A stretch of 48,919 nucleotides of DNA from Phaeoceros laevis (lineage: Eukaryota > Anthocerotophyta > Anthocerotopsida > Notothyladales). Numbering within the stretch: position 1 is the first letter of the stretch; every line of letters starts with the position of its first letter. The stretch covers positions 42,222 to 91,140 of the forward strand of contig JBNGIQ010008245.1 of assembly GCA_049999765.1 (NCBI GenBank), written 5' to 3'. The position numbers were made by a program, and so were the translations under genes. The notes below the pieces were generated by a model. That model did no database searches, was not told where the DNA came from, and saw nothing but the letters and a program-made list of their open reading frames with translations. Below are positions 34,850-48,544 of the stretch, piece after piece.

Positions 34850-35389
34850 TCTACTTGTCCTCTCAACTTTCATTGCCTGATATGGCTTTTAGCTTTCCAC
34901 ACTCCATACGGGACCATGACCAACTTGAAGAAGCCAAAGGGATGCTACTCACTCAAAAAACGTCGATGATATCATCACAACACGCATTACTTGATCCACA
35001 TCTTTGGTGGATGTTTTTCATTTGCAACGAGTACCTGGATACGTCCTTTGTAGTGATAGGTTTGGTTCAGTTTGCTTCGTCCTCCCGCCGGCGAGTCGGC
35101 ATCACACGAGAATCTGTTACTGCTACTACTACTGCCTTCTGACCACAGTCAGTGACAACCTTTGACCCATGTTTCCGGCCCTCCCAAGTCACTCTTTTCA
35201 ATTTCGCTGAATGTGCCCACTGCTAGTTATTGCCTCAATGAGGCGTTCGAAAATCCCAGGCCACTGCTACTGGTGCTACTTGATCAACGAGTATGTGAAG
35301 CAACCTACCACGGATGGCATTCTTTCAGTCTAGGCGTCGGCAGCACATGGATGGTGAACTCAACATAGATAGCTGGCAGACTCAATACG
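34850..35389. other. convergent intergenic region
   Basis: This 540-bp region between the stops of the fucosyltransferase and EYA genes presumably contains both 3' UTRs. I see no other feature. Confidence 0.55.
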
Positions 35390-37112
35390 TCAATCCGAGT
35401 TCGTTCTATCCTCCTCCGCAAAAAGGGTAAGATCTTCATCATCGTAATTTGGATCAACTTCATCATAGATCACTCTCATGTACAGCTTCACAGTGTCAAT
35501 GGTTAAAGTTGGCAGTCGGTTGACTCCATCAGGCCCAGCCTCTACTTTCACAAAGGGCCAACGCAACCTCTCTGCCGCTTTACATTCTTCCCTGCCGTCA
35601 CCTATCACGCAAAACCTATTCCTGGGGTGGGAAAATCGCTCCCTTATTCCCCGGAAACATGTCAACTTGTCCACTAAACGTGAACTGTAAACTGCAGGAC
35701 AGGAAACAAGCGACAGCCACAACGAAGACAAGTAAGAATCGGGTAACATTTGTCAGGGTCTTCAACAAGAACAGAAAACCCCAGGCTAAAGAGGTGAAGT
35801 TTACCATAAGACAAAAGATTATTTGGAACTTACTCTTGTCGCAGTCTATAAAGTCGTTGAGCTTAAAGAGGAGGCACTTGACAATACTTGGTATCAAAAC
35901 CCCTGACGTCACCAATACATTCACACTGCGGCTTTCGCTAGATGATAACCTCGTGCCCACATGTAAATCATTACTATCAACGAGCTGGGACACATCTTTA
36001 TCCATACACACATCCTCGTTTTGGCCGTTGGGTTCACCTTGAGCCGTAGAAGATACCTGAAGGCAATCAGCTAGAAGTTTCCTTCCTATTGTACAATGAA
36101 AACGCGAGAATCAATATCCCCGCCACAGTCCCACCTGTAAAGATACTTTGAAAGCTGTGCGTCGATGTATTAAAAACCTGCAGACAGCCATCCGTCGGTG
36201 TACTTGTCTGTTGCCTCGTACAGCCTGTTCCAATCTGCAATCTGCTCCTCTGAGAGCAGCCTTTCCAACCCCTGAAAACGATGGCATCCGTTCAAATTTT
36301 TCTAGCAACGACACGGCCTTTGTATACACGTTGGGGAACAGCGAAGCTTCGAAAAGTCTGAAAGGGAAACGAACCTGGGAATAGAGCTGACTGATGAACC
36401 GATGACGGTAAGCAAGCTTGCGGTTGCTAACTGCATCTGATGGCAGCTTGAATTCATCTCCTCGAAAGTCGTAGCCTGATAAATCTGCCCCATCATCATA
36501 TTCAATCAGTGAGCTGATATTCGGCTCACAAAAATCTTCAACCTGGTTCAGTACAAACCACAAGCTCACCAGTGAGCAGGATGACAAAACAGTAAATGGG
36601 TAGCTTCCAGGCGACGCTTTTACATCCCAAGTCAATCAACGCCATAAAGCGACAGCTACCTCCTCAAAAAAGAAGAACTTGTCGCAGACACTGAGGATAA
36701 GTTTCTCCCAGCAGTGCCCCAGCTTGGTTCCCAGGACCGCATCCTTGCTTCCCTCATACTGCTTGGCATAAGTGCCGTTCCAAAGAGAATTGAACACGAC
36801 CAGAGTCTCATCCAAGTCCCACACAAACACGATGGTCCCCTGCGTCACACAGCGGCTGTCCTCGAGCTCTATCCGGCCCTCGGACACAGTCACTCTGCGC
36901 AACATCTGTGGAGGCGGGTTGGTGGAATCGGTTTCTTCAGGTGGAGACGCTCGGGGCTTCTTCCGGCTCCCTCCCCCAGTTTGAGGGCTCTCCGTCTCCT
37001 CTCCGCCCCGGCTCACGTGCCCAAGATTGGAGGCCGTGTACGAGTCAGAGCCGCCGGTAGGCGGAGTTGCAGGAGGAGGAGGAGGAGGAGGTGGTGCATC
37101 ACGTGCGCTCAT
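35390..37112 (-). CDS. EYA: Eyes-absent (EYA) family HAD phosphatase
   Basis: This is a plant member of the EYA family, HAD-type protein tyrosine phosphatases that use an Asp nucleophile. Five exons (37112-36660, 36542-36375, 36271-36178, 36037-35834, 35691-35390) give 406 residues. The N-terminus is Pro-rich (eight Pro in a row) and low-complexity. The EYA domain opens at about residue 94 with IVFVWDLDETLVVFN, whose Asp99 and Asp101 are the catalytic pair. Further blocks are VEDFCEPNISSLIEYDDG, YRHRFISQLYSQ, LLSEEQIADWNRLYE, LVTSGVLIPSIVKCLLF and NRFCVIGDGREECKAAERL. The motif order matches animal and plant EYA. As in plants generally, the animal N-terminal transactivation domain is absent. 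An upstream in-frame extension to 37244 exists but looks non-coding. Confidence 0.94.
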
Positions 37113-37980
37113 CAACGCCCGCTGCCGCCCCGCACTTAGGGCTCCCCGTGCCTCAGCTCCCAGTCCAGCAATCAAAAATGTGAATCTTCCGGCACACAAT
37201 CCCTGCCAAATTGTGCAACTAGCCCACGAGGACAAAGCCCGCACGCGACTAGCACAAGGCAGTTACTGCTACCGATCCGACACAAACGAGGCGGCAGGCC
37301 AGCGAGCTACCAAGGAAGCCACCACGCTCTTCCCTGCGCCTCTGAAAGCGAAAACTGAGGAGGCAGGTCGCATCACGGGAGCGACCTGGCGCACCTTCCT
37401 GCTACCAGATCCCTGCACAATGATTGTCTGGAGAGACTTCCACCGCTTCCGACGGGCCCCTTCGCTCCAAAACGAATTAAATATATAGAACCAATACCCC
37501 AACATGCTGCCGAGCTTAGTACCTCGTACCCACCAATCAAGGAGCCCTAATTGTGTTGACCGAGCAGTGACCCGAAAGGCAACAGGCCGGTGCTTCCTTC
37601 CCAAGGGTCAGATACAGCTGGCACGGACCACTCCCCGGCACGTAAGGAGCCCAGCCAGCACGCCAACAACTGGTCGAGGGAACACGCCCAGCCACATGAC
37701 GGGAATCTTCAGCCCTGTTGACGACGGCTCCAAAATATAATAGGAGTCCTGCAAGCATCTTTTTGTTTATTGCCTTTCAGAAAAAATATCACAGCAGCCC
37801 AGCCTTGGTCGTGCGCCTTACAGGCATGTCTCACGGTGCCACTAGAAGCAAAACGACATCACGCCATGCAGGTTGATAAATAGCCAGGTAGCAGGCTTCG
37901 TAGATTCCATGGAGGCAATGCGCCAGAGAACTTGTTGGGGAAAAACCTAGTCTACAAAAAATTGAGAATCCAGCTATTCG
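37113..37980. other. intergenic region between EYA and EPSPS (same strand)
   Basis: This 0.87-kb region should hold the EYA promoter and the EPSPS 3' UTR. It has overlapping short frames on both strands with no domain signature. Confidence 0.5.
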
Positions 37981-40712
<2,732 letters not shown>

Positions 40713-41001
40713 GCTCTCAAATGCTGAGCAGCATATCAACTGGAAGCTCAGAAGAACACTGTGCGGCAGGACCGAGCTGATTGGCTGATCACTTTTGTAG
40801 CAATTATGTGCGAATTGGGTGGACGATCGAAGGCAAGGGAGAGTTGCACACGGAAGAGCAGTCTACCTACTGCTGGGGCCGGTTTGTGATGCTTGGTCTT
40901 TGCTCGTGCGGAAAGAGACAGCGGCAGCCAAATAATGCGCGACGGCCGACAAGAAGAACGAAGACCTGATAATGAATTACACAAACGGAATTTTGAACGT
41001 A

Positions 41002-41073
41002 GGGCATTTGGTCTAGTGGTATGATTCTCGCTTTGGGTGCGAGAGGTCGCGAGTTCGATTCTCGCAATGCCCC
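41002..41073 (+). tRNA. trnP-UGG: tRNA-Pro (UGG)
   Basis: A complete 72-nt cloverleaf. The 7-bp acceptor stem GGGCATT pairs with AATGCCC plus discriminator C. The D arm has GGTCTAGTGGT. The anticodon stem CTCGC/GCGAG encloses TTTGGGT, with anticodon TGG. The T arm has the GTTCGATTC box with stem pairing. It is intronless, and no CCA is encoded, as normal for nuclear genes. It lies 17 bp beyond the stop of the convergent methyltransferase gene. Confidence 0.97.
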
Positions 41074-41090
41074 GAAGTCATAATAGCGTT

Positions 41091-42170
41091 TCACAATTGG
41101 GGCGTTTTGAGGCAAACGGTAATGCCCTCGTTCAGGGCGAGCATGCTGACGTCCACCCTGGGGTCGTCGGTAACCACACTTTCGTTGAACTGGAGCAGGT
41201 GGTCTCGTCCTGTTCCGGAGTAGACTACGACACCTCCGTCTTTGCTCAGCTTCAGCGCCTGCTCGTGGTAGTTGAGGTACTCGCTCTTGTCGGCATCCAC
41301 GTAGACGAAGTCAAACGATTTCGCGTGCCCGCCCTGCCCAGTTGTTATCTATGAGCAATGCTAATGTTGAAATGCTCGAGTGGCAATTTGCTGTGCGGCC
41401 AAACCTCCGAAAGTAGGTCATCAATAGTGTCGGAGGCACATCCCGGCAAGAACTCCACTTTGTGAGCCACTCCAGCTGCCTTCAGGTATGGCAGTCCCAG
41501 CTCAAACCACTCTTTGTTGTAGTCTAGACCAAACACCTGCACGCCAGGATAAGAGTGTGAGCATGCCTGCGGATCGATCTCTGTTGTCCTGAATGGTTGT
41601 ATTAGGTCGCTCGAGGAGATAATTACCTTGCCATCCGGAGGCAGGGCCAATGCTATGCAGAGCAAGGAATACCCTGTGTACACTCCTATCTCCAAGCACT
41701 TTCTGGCATTGGTCATCCTCAGCAGCATCATGAGAAATTGACCGACATCTGGAGGCGTGGCCGACATGTGCCTGCCGATGCAGCAAGTGACTTTGGTGAA
41801 GGTGTCCATTTCATGAAACCATTGGGGCAGGCTCTACTTTCTTGCAGATGATTGTGCTCACCAAGAGTGTCTAGCTGTCATCTCTCTCAGGGCTCTGAGC
41901 TGCTCATGCTCACGGGGGTACACGGTGGATTCCAAGACGTACTGCAATCTCGTCTTTGCTGATAGTGGTCACACCAGGTTCGCAACGTCCACAGGCATGA
42001 AAGAAAACCGAATTGAAACTTACTCTGTGCAGCGCATTGGTTTGGAGCACGCCCTTGTCGTGGTCTGCACCTCCAGAAACCGCTACCTCCTTCACCGGAT
42101 GATCTCCGCTTGAGACGATTAGACCTTGCCTGAACTGCTCCAACCAATTCGAGGTAGAATCAGTCCACAT
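41091..42170 (-). CDS. caffeoyl-CoA O-methyltransferase family protein
   Basis: This is a SAM-dependent, cation-dependent O-methyltransferase (CCoAOMT family), which in land plants methylates caffeoyl-CoA or related catechols. Five exons (42170-42024, 41941-41862, 41771-41627, 41536-41405, 41333-41091) give 248 residues, the family norm. Blocks are [20 protein letters not shown] and [14 protein letters not shown], then [11 protein letters not shown], the SAM-binding [40 protein letters not shown], and the metal/catalytic [18 protein letters not shown]. The usual SPDEGQ is TPPDVGQ, so true caffeoyl-CoA activity is uncertain. The start ATG lies only 3 nt after the stop of the EPSPS-like copy. 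An alternative 5' end spliced from that copy is possible (acceptor before 42129). Confidence 0.9.
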
Positions 42171-42173
42171 GAA

Positions 42174-43568
42174 CTAACAACAAAGTTGATAAGCTTGGTG
42201 TTTGTCAGCAGCGAGGAAGTAATAAATAGCAGCGTTTCTGTACCTTTCACTTATGTCAGCTCTGTAGTCGGAACTCTTCAGGAGGAAAAGGTAGGCTGAG
42301 AGTGAAGAGGGTCTCAAATGTACGTGCCCCGGTGATCTACATTCATCCTCGGACATGAACTGGTAAGTTTTCACCTCAAACAGCCGGTTCTACTTAGCTT
42401 ACGCAGTAGGCAAGGTATAACAAACCACAACTGTGTCCTGACTCCACAGGACATTCATTTCAAAGTGGAAGCGCACAGTACTCGAGACATGTTGAAGCCC
42501 AGAGGCGAAGAGAGGAGCAATTTACCGGTAGGTCTGCCCGCCTTTTATGGAGAAGCGCTGCAAGCCGCCATGACAGGACACCGCCACACCGAAGCTTTCC
42601 ATGAGCTTCACAAAAGCACCCACATCACTCTCAAGGTCCACTTCACCAGAAATCTGTATCTCGACATCTCCCTTCGCCAGAGGCGCCGCTATGAGCAATG
42701 ATGTCACCGTCAGACTGCTCACCCGACCAGCAAGCCTCACCTGCAAGTGCATCCCACGGCAGTCTGTCAAAGGGGTGGCCTCAAGGTTGCTCACCTACAA
42801 AGCCGGAGAGACTCCCCTTCTTCCACTACTCCTGAGAGTGAAGGCCTCCACATACCAAGCCTCCTCGGATGCCTTTAGCTGCGTTCACAACGACGGGCGG
42901 ACAATCGGTCTCAGGTGCACAACCAATGTTTGCGCCCAGCTGCTGAAGGCCCTCCATCAGCCCGCCAATTGAACGCTCTCTCAGCCGGGGGTCCCCATCC
43001 AGAACGACCCTGCCAAGGCACTCAATTCGGTCCTCATCATAAACTCAAGACAGCTCTGTACGAGAATTTCTTCACTGCCAATTGGTGAGTGGACATCTGG
43101 AGCTAACCGGGCATTCCCGCCTGCAGCTGCCACCGCTGCTGCGAGAGGTTCCAGCGCTCCATCCGCGCTTGCAAGAAACACGACCACTTCCTGGCAGGTT
43201 TCCCTTTGCCCGCAGGCCAAGTTCCCCCCGCACCCCACCACCGTCACACAATGCGGCAGGAAGTCCTCTTGAAACTCCACTCCCAGTAGCGCCAGTGCAT
43301 TAAGCACGAATTGGACGTCGTCCGAGTCCGAGATCTTCTCTAGCACTGTGCTTCCCTGCAGACAGACCAGGCACGGAGGTAGCGGACAGTGAGCGTGCAT
43401 TTTCATTCGTCAATTCGGGCTTTGCTCACCACCGCCCCCTTTCAAGTTCTTCTAAATTCTGACCTGCGCCAGAGCTGCCAGCACCAGGAGACGACTAGAG
43501 GCTGATTGGGGTGCAAACACCACATTGCATGTAGCAGGGCTGCCAGGAACTCCATCACTTTCTTCCAT
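42174..43568 (-). CDS. truncated, active-site-degenerate EPSPS-like gene
   Basis: Exons 43568-43464, 43355-43108, 43009-42856, 42740-42526 and 42336-42174 give an open frame of 294 residues. They align with EPSPS exons 1-5 and keep the same intron phases. Exons 3 and 4 have exactly the EPSPS lengths (154 and 215 bp). Similarity is clear (DSDDVQFVLNALALLGVEF, DGDPRLRERSIGGLMEGLQQ, FSIKGGQTYR, SPGH). Catalytic sites are lost: PGSKSLSNR reads APQSASSR (no Lys), GNAGTAMRP reads ASADGALEP, and SSQ reads SSL. The domain corresponding to EPSPS exons 6-8 is missing. There is no transit peptide after the chosen Met, although the frame stays open upstream. It may be a pseudogene, a pseudoenzyme, or the 5' half of a fusion with the methyltransferase. 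Confidence 0.8.
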
Positions 43569-43861
43569 TCGAGAGCGCCACACAAAGACTGTGAGACAAG
43601 TGGAACTGTATTGAAGGGGGAAGGCGGGCGCATGCCACTTCGTCATATATCCGGCGCAGCAATGCAACCGCAACAAGTGGCACGCCGGATCCTTGGGACT
43701 GGAAGGAAGGATATACGTTGGGTAAAAAGTAAAAACCACTAGGCGACAAATCGATTACATTCTGTATTCTGTACGAGTACATACATTTCCGCGGCATAGG
43801 AGTGAGAACTCAACGTAGGCATCTCGGTTGGGAGAACACTGCACATCCTCTATGAAAGGTC

Positions 43862-44453
43862 CTTAGTTGATCGAAACGCGTTTCGGGCTTCACCGAAACA
43901 CGTTTCGAACGCACGGTGCGTTAGAAACGCGTTCGAAACGGATAGGATTGGGGGTGACATTAAATAAAATTTGTTGAGTATAAAATAAAGTTAAAAATGG
44001 TGCCGAGACGTTTCGGCACCGCTCATAGTTACGACTCGCGACTCGCAAAAAGTCGCGGGCTGTTGGAGGAGCGGCATCCTCCAGAGTCTAGCCTGTGCCC
44101 TCCTCCTCGCCCTCCTCAACACCGCCGCCTTGCCCTCCTCCAGCCCGCGCCTCCTCGCCCTCCTCCGCGCCCTCCTCCTGCGCCCTCCTCCCGCACCCAC
44201 CTCCTCGCCCTCCTCCTAGCCCTCCTCGGCGCCCTCCTCTCGTGCCCTCCTCGCCCTTTTTTGAGTTTTTTCTACGAAATCGAAGTCATGACTACCCGTA
44301 TACTATACGGCGTATAGTATATACCCATAATATAAAATTATAAATCAGGGTATACCCCCCTTCGGAAACGGATGGCTACAAAAGTGGAAACGTACGGAAA
44401 CGTATCGTGAAACGGCGAAACGTACGTGCGTTTCGCCGTAGGGAGCAACTAAG
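43862..44453 (+). mobile_element. non-autonomous TIR transposon (MITE-like), copy 1
   Basis: A 592-bp element bounded by CTTAGTTG and its inverse CAACTAAG, flanked by near-identical 8-bp repeats (GAAAGGTC before, GAATGGTC after), as expected of hAT-type insertion. Inside are palindromic GAAACGCGTTTC motifs near one end, a CCTCCTCGCC minisatellite (about 44095-44255), and a CGAAACGTACGTGCGTTTCG palindrome near the other end. There is no transposase. A second copy in opposite orientation lies at 47965-48544. Confidence 0.85.
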
Positions 44454-47400
44454 GAATGGTCCTAGTCTACATTTTTTATCCTAGAGGATTATAATCATTA
44501 AGTAATTAGGCGGACCTCGAGGCTCGTGCGTAGGAGGTATCTTCACCCTAACCTCCACTCGCAGGCTAGCTGGATGGCCAAGTGGTATCCTTATTAGGCC
44601 TTTAGGGATGCACAGAGGTTAGGTGCCGTGCACCATCACAAGATGCCCTCCGTTACCTGGCACGTAAAAGCTATCGGAGTTTTCTAGATAGATAGATATT
44701 TATTTATCAGCATCAAGATGCCATAAACATCGTATGTCTACATCACCCTATTTCCAGGCCATGTGATGCACCATTCCAGATTAACATACAAGGACTAGCA
44801 AAGCACTGCGACATTGGTATTCACAGTCATGTGAAAGAAGATGTTCAGGAAGGTATGTACAGTCTGCTAGTCTGTCAATCAGAACCAGCAATACGTAGTA
44901 GGACCTAGCAAATCATGCCTAGAGACAGCAAAAATCTCGTACAGTTCCTTGACATTAGTCCTTCTCTTCATCATAGGTTTGAGAAGTCATGTTCCAGCAA
45001 ACGTAAATCTCAGGTATATACGTTCATGAAGGCAGGAAGGCAATCATACCGGGAGGGCAATCATACCAAATCATGGCCAAGAGGTGTGGCTTTTACCAAC
45101 GTTTATTCAGTAAGCATCATAAACCTAATCATCTCATTTTTGGCTGCTAATTATTACGATTGCTGTGTGGAGTTCTACAAGTGGAATGAACCTGATCATC
45201 GTATAGAACAGCAAAACATGAAAAACGTGCAAAATGTGCAAAACGTGACTTTACATAGCTATACCATAATGTTCAGATTGTAGCACAAAGTGTATGAGGC
45301 TAGAAGACGTGAAAATGTCGATTGAGCAACAAATTTCAGGGACACATACAAAACCAGGGAGGCCTACCTCCATTTTCCAACAAGCAATACATCTGAGGAC
45401 ATTCTCTTTCAAAAGTATGCTGTCTCTAATGCCTTCTCCATGTGGATCAAGTACCCATCTAGAGAGGCAGGGGGTATGTGCTAAAGCCGCAGTAAACCTA
45501 AGGGACATCATTGTCAAAAGCTTCTTCTCAAACTTCCTCCTCTCGTTTTGTGCATTAAGAACTTGGGCAGCAGTCCGAAAAGACGAATTGATGGGCAGCC
45601 AAGTATTGTCTTGCTAAGCAACTCACAAAAAGACATCAGGTTAGTAGAAAGCAAGACTGAGCAGCAAGAGTGTACCTGGATATGGTTTCGCCAAACATAA
45701 CCTTGTGTTCCACATCACATGTGCAAGAAAAACCAAGAACTTGAGTACCAACAAATCTGCAAAACTGGATCTCTGACCAAGTTACCAACAACAGCAGCAT
45801 ACAAAGCAACGATCTGGTGAAGATCATGGCTCACACCCTCTTCATCAGTGCCGGAGGATGATCACTGCCCCAGGATTTCTGAGCGAAAGGATGCATCCAC
45901 GTCCGACAGATCCTGGTGCTTCAAAAACTCTTTCCAACCATGTTCTGTTTAGTGAAACATTGCGTCCAAGCTAGGTCAAAGACCAAATACCAAGCATAAC
46001 ATTCCAAAGGTGTATTATGTATTATGTGTACCTTTTCGTGACAGGAAGGATCATACCAAGGGTGGTAAACATCAGCAGGAGTTCGTAAAGGCCAACATTA
46101 AATCAAGCACAAAGGTGGTGACAGTCAAAACATCAGGCAATGTGACAAGTCCATATCAGACCAGGGGCATAAATGTTGACAATCACTCATCAGACCAGGG
46201 GCAGAGATGGTGACACTCCAAAAACTCAGGTTTTGTGACCTAGCAGACAGCAAGCTGAAAATTTGTGTGGCAAAGATAAAAGAATAGCTTGTACAGCAAA
46301 TCCGTACCAGCGGCTCCTCATCCTGAACGCCCTATGAGCTCTAATGCTGGGAGGACGCCATCGCACAACGCTGGGACACTGAGTGCTGCCCAAACTTGTT
46401 TGTTTTCAGCACAAAGACCGCCAAGCCAGGCAAGGAGAGAAAGTGAACAATGTATCAAGTGAGACTCCGGCTACCAGCTACTGCCAGTTTGTGTGTGAGC
46501 TGTGAGCAAGAAAGTTTCCCGCCAAATTACAACATCATTAGAGAGAAGGCTGCAAAAATCCATATCAGATTCGAGTCTAGGTTCAATCAGTGAAGACCAT
46601 GTCACTATGTGTGAATTAATGTGTAAAGAAAGGACTTAGCAAGTATGTCTTTGGTTAAACCCAAAAGTCAGCACCAGCTATGACACTACTACTGGCCTGG
46701 AAATGATAAAAGAAGGCACATGCCAGCAGGGGAAAAGGGTCGTACCGCCTGCTCCAGTTAAAAAGTGCCTGAATATGAACAGCCATGGAGGCAGTCTCTT
46801 AATCACAAGAAAACAACAAAACTTACACTTGCTGGCAGCCAAAAATAGCACTTGGGATTGGATACAGGAGGCCAAAAGGCACTGTGCCAATCCGAGAGTA
46901 GATGCAGGAAACCATAAACAATGTGGCGCACATACCGTCATCTTAGGTACAATCCACAAGACCCATAATCATTTCCATCATGAAGGCCGCAATATAAGCT
47001 TCACAAGATGTGTTATCAAAGGCAGCCGTCATCAAAGGTAGCAGTCGTCAATTTCTCCCACAGCACATCATCAATAGCAGCAGTAGTCCCCCTCAAAACA
47101 TCACTAATATTAGCAGCAATCCTCAGCATTCCGAAGGACTCACAATCATCAGTAGCAGCGGACAGCAATCTCAACATGTATCCAGGAAGTATGCATTTGC
47201 CAGTCGCGTACATACTCGTTGGTCACTAGTTTATGAACGTGACTCGTTTCACTTGTCAAACCGGTAAAACCGGTGTAACTTCTTGTTTACCAGTGTAACT
47301 TGCTGCAAGAAACCGGAAGGTTTTTCCACGGGCACGAATGTTTATGACTCAACTACTACCGCGACCGCACATTATACCAAGCTCTAGCTACAGTGACTGC

Positions 47401-47964
47401 ACTTTATACCAAGCTCCAACAAGCTGAGCTGCAGGGCAAGAGATGAAAAAGTGTACAACGCATCCCGTCACTCCTAGGCACCATTACGCACTATAATGGA
47501 TTTCCAGCACACCAGGCATTTTCGGCACTCCAATGATTTCCAGCAACGCAAGCATATCCAGTAAAACGAATCCCAGGGATGATGGCTGCATCCCTGATCC
47601 TCGGCAGATAGACAGATAGACAGGCTGACCCTCCGAGAGCTTATCTATCTATCTATCTATCTATCTCTACTAGTAGCACGCATTCCTTCCCGGGTGCAAG
47701 CGGAAATTATTTTCGCTCTCCTTCTTCACCTCCCACCGGTAGCGGGCATAGTGATAGGGGCAGATACAGAGGTGAGAGTTCTTCAACCCCGAAAGGACCA
47801 ACTAGTCCGATTGGGCTCCCCGTTATAGTAGAGCCACATTTCACCATGACTCATGGTGTCCCCCTATAGCAAATGCACTAAAAGTTTAAAGTTATATCAA
47901 AATGACCCCGCTGAAATTCCCTACAAAATGCTATAAAATATTTAATTTTATTTATAATTAATAT
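44454..47964. other. 3.5-kb gene-poor region between the two transposon copies
   Basis: I could not identify a gene here. Weak minus-strand candidates are 45251-45517 and 45636-45827 (a hydrophobic stretch SLLCMLLLLVTW, then CDVEHKVMFGETISRY with a possible donor), and 47016-47213. They have no recognisable domain and no consistent splice model. Small direct repeats (GGCAATCATACC at 45040 and 45057) and TATC/AGAT simple repeats occur. A rapidly evolving or non-coding transcript is possible. Confidence 0.4.
47642..47665. repeat. (TATC)6 microsatellite
   Basis: Six perfect TATC units, about 30 bp after an AGATAGACAGATAGACAG stretch on the same strand that could pair with it imperfectly. It is a probable length-polymorphic marker. 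Confidence 0.9.
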
Positions 47965-48544
47965 CTTAGTTGCGGCCTACGGTGAAACGCACGTACGTTT
48001 CGCCGTTTCACGGTACATTTTTGTACGTTTCCACTTTTGTAGCCGTCCGTTTCCGAAAGGGGGATATACCCTGATTTATACTTTTATATTACGGTATACC
48101 GGGTAGTCATGACTTTGATTTCGTAGAAAAACAGTGCGAGGAGGGCCCGCGAGGAGGGCGCGGGAGGAGGGCGAGGAGGAGGGCGAGGAGGAGGGCGTGG
48201 GAGGAGGGCGCAAGAGGAGGGCGCGGAGGAGGGCGAGGAGGAGCGCGGGCTGGAGGAGGGCGAGGAGGCGGCTTTGAGGAGGCCATAGGCTGGAGGATGG
48301 CGCTCAGGCTGGAGGATGGCGCTCCTCCTCCAACAACCCGTGGAGGAGGGCATAGGCTGGACTCTAGAGGATGGCGCTCCTCCTCCAACAGCCCGTGCCC
48401 TCCTCCTCGAAAGAACTTTTTTTTATAGTGGAATAAATTTTAATTAATAGCATCCAATTCCCGTGCGTTTCGGACGCGTTTCGAACGCACCGTCCGTTTG
48501 AAATGCGTTTCGGGCTTCACCGAAACGTGTTTCCCGCAACTAAG
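47965..48544 (-). mobile_element. non-autonomous TIR transposon (MITE-like), copy 2, inverted
   Basis: A 580-bp element with ends CTTAGTTGCGG and CCGCAACTAAG, an extended 11-bp perfect terminal repeat. It is flanked by ATTAATAT and ATTAGTAT, again 7 of 8 matching. Its reverse complement aligns along its length with copy 1, including the GAAACG-rich palindromes at both ends and the GAGGGCGAGGAGG minisatellite in the middle (about 48137-48410). It has no coding capacity. Confidence 0.85.

Noticed and set aside
42174-43568. EPSPS-like copy as a haplotype duplicate or assembly error
   Set aside because: Protein divergence from the true EPSPS is far too large for an allele or mis-assembly.
43997-44343. 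Pro/Ser-rich open frames in the transposon copies
   Set aside because: These are translations of a CCTCCTCGCC minisatellite, not genes; the same applies to 48084-48388.
47580-47670. CRISPR-like array
   Set aside because: It is a plain TATC/AGAT microsatellite with no spacers, and the window is a plant genome.
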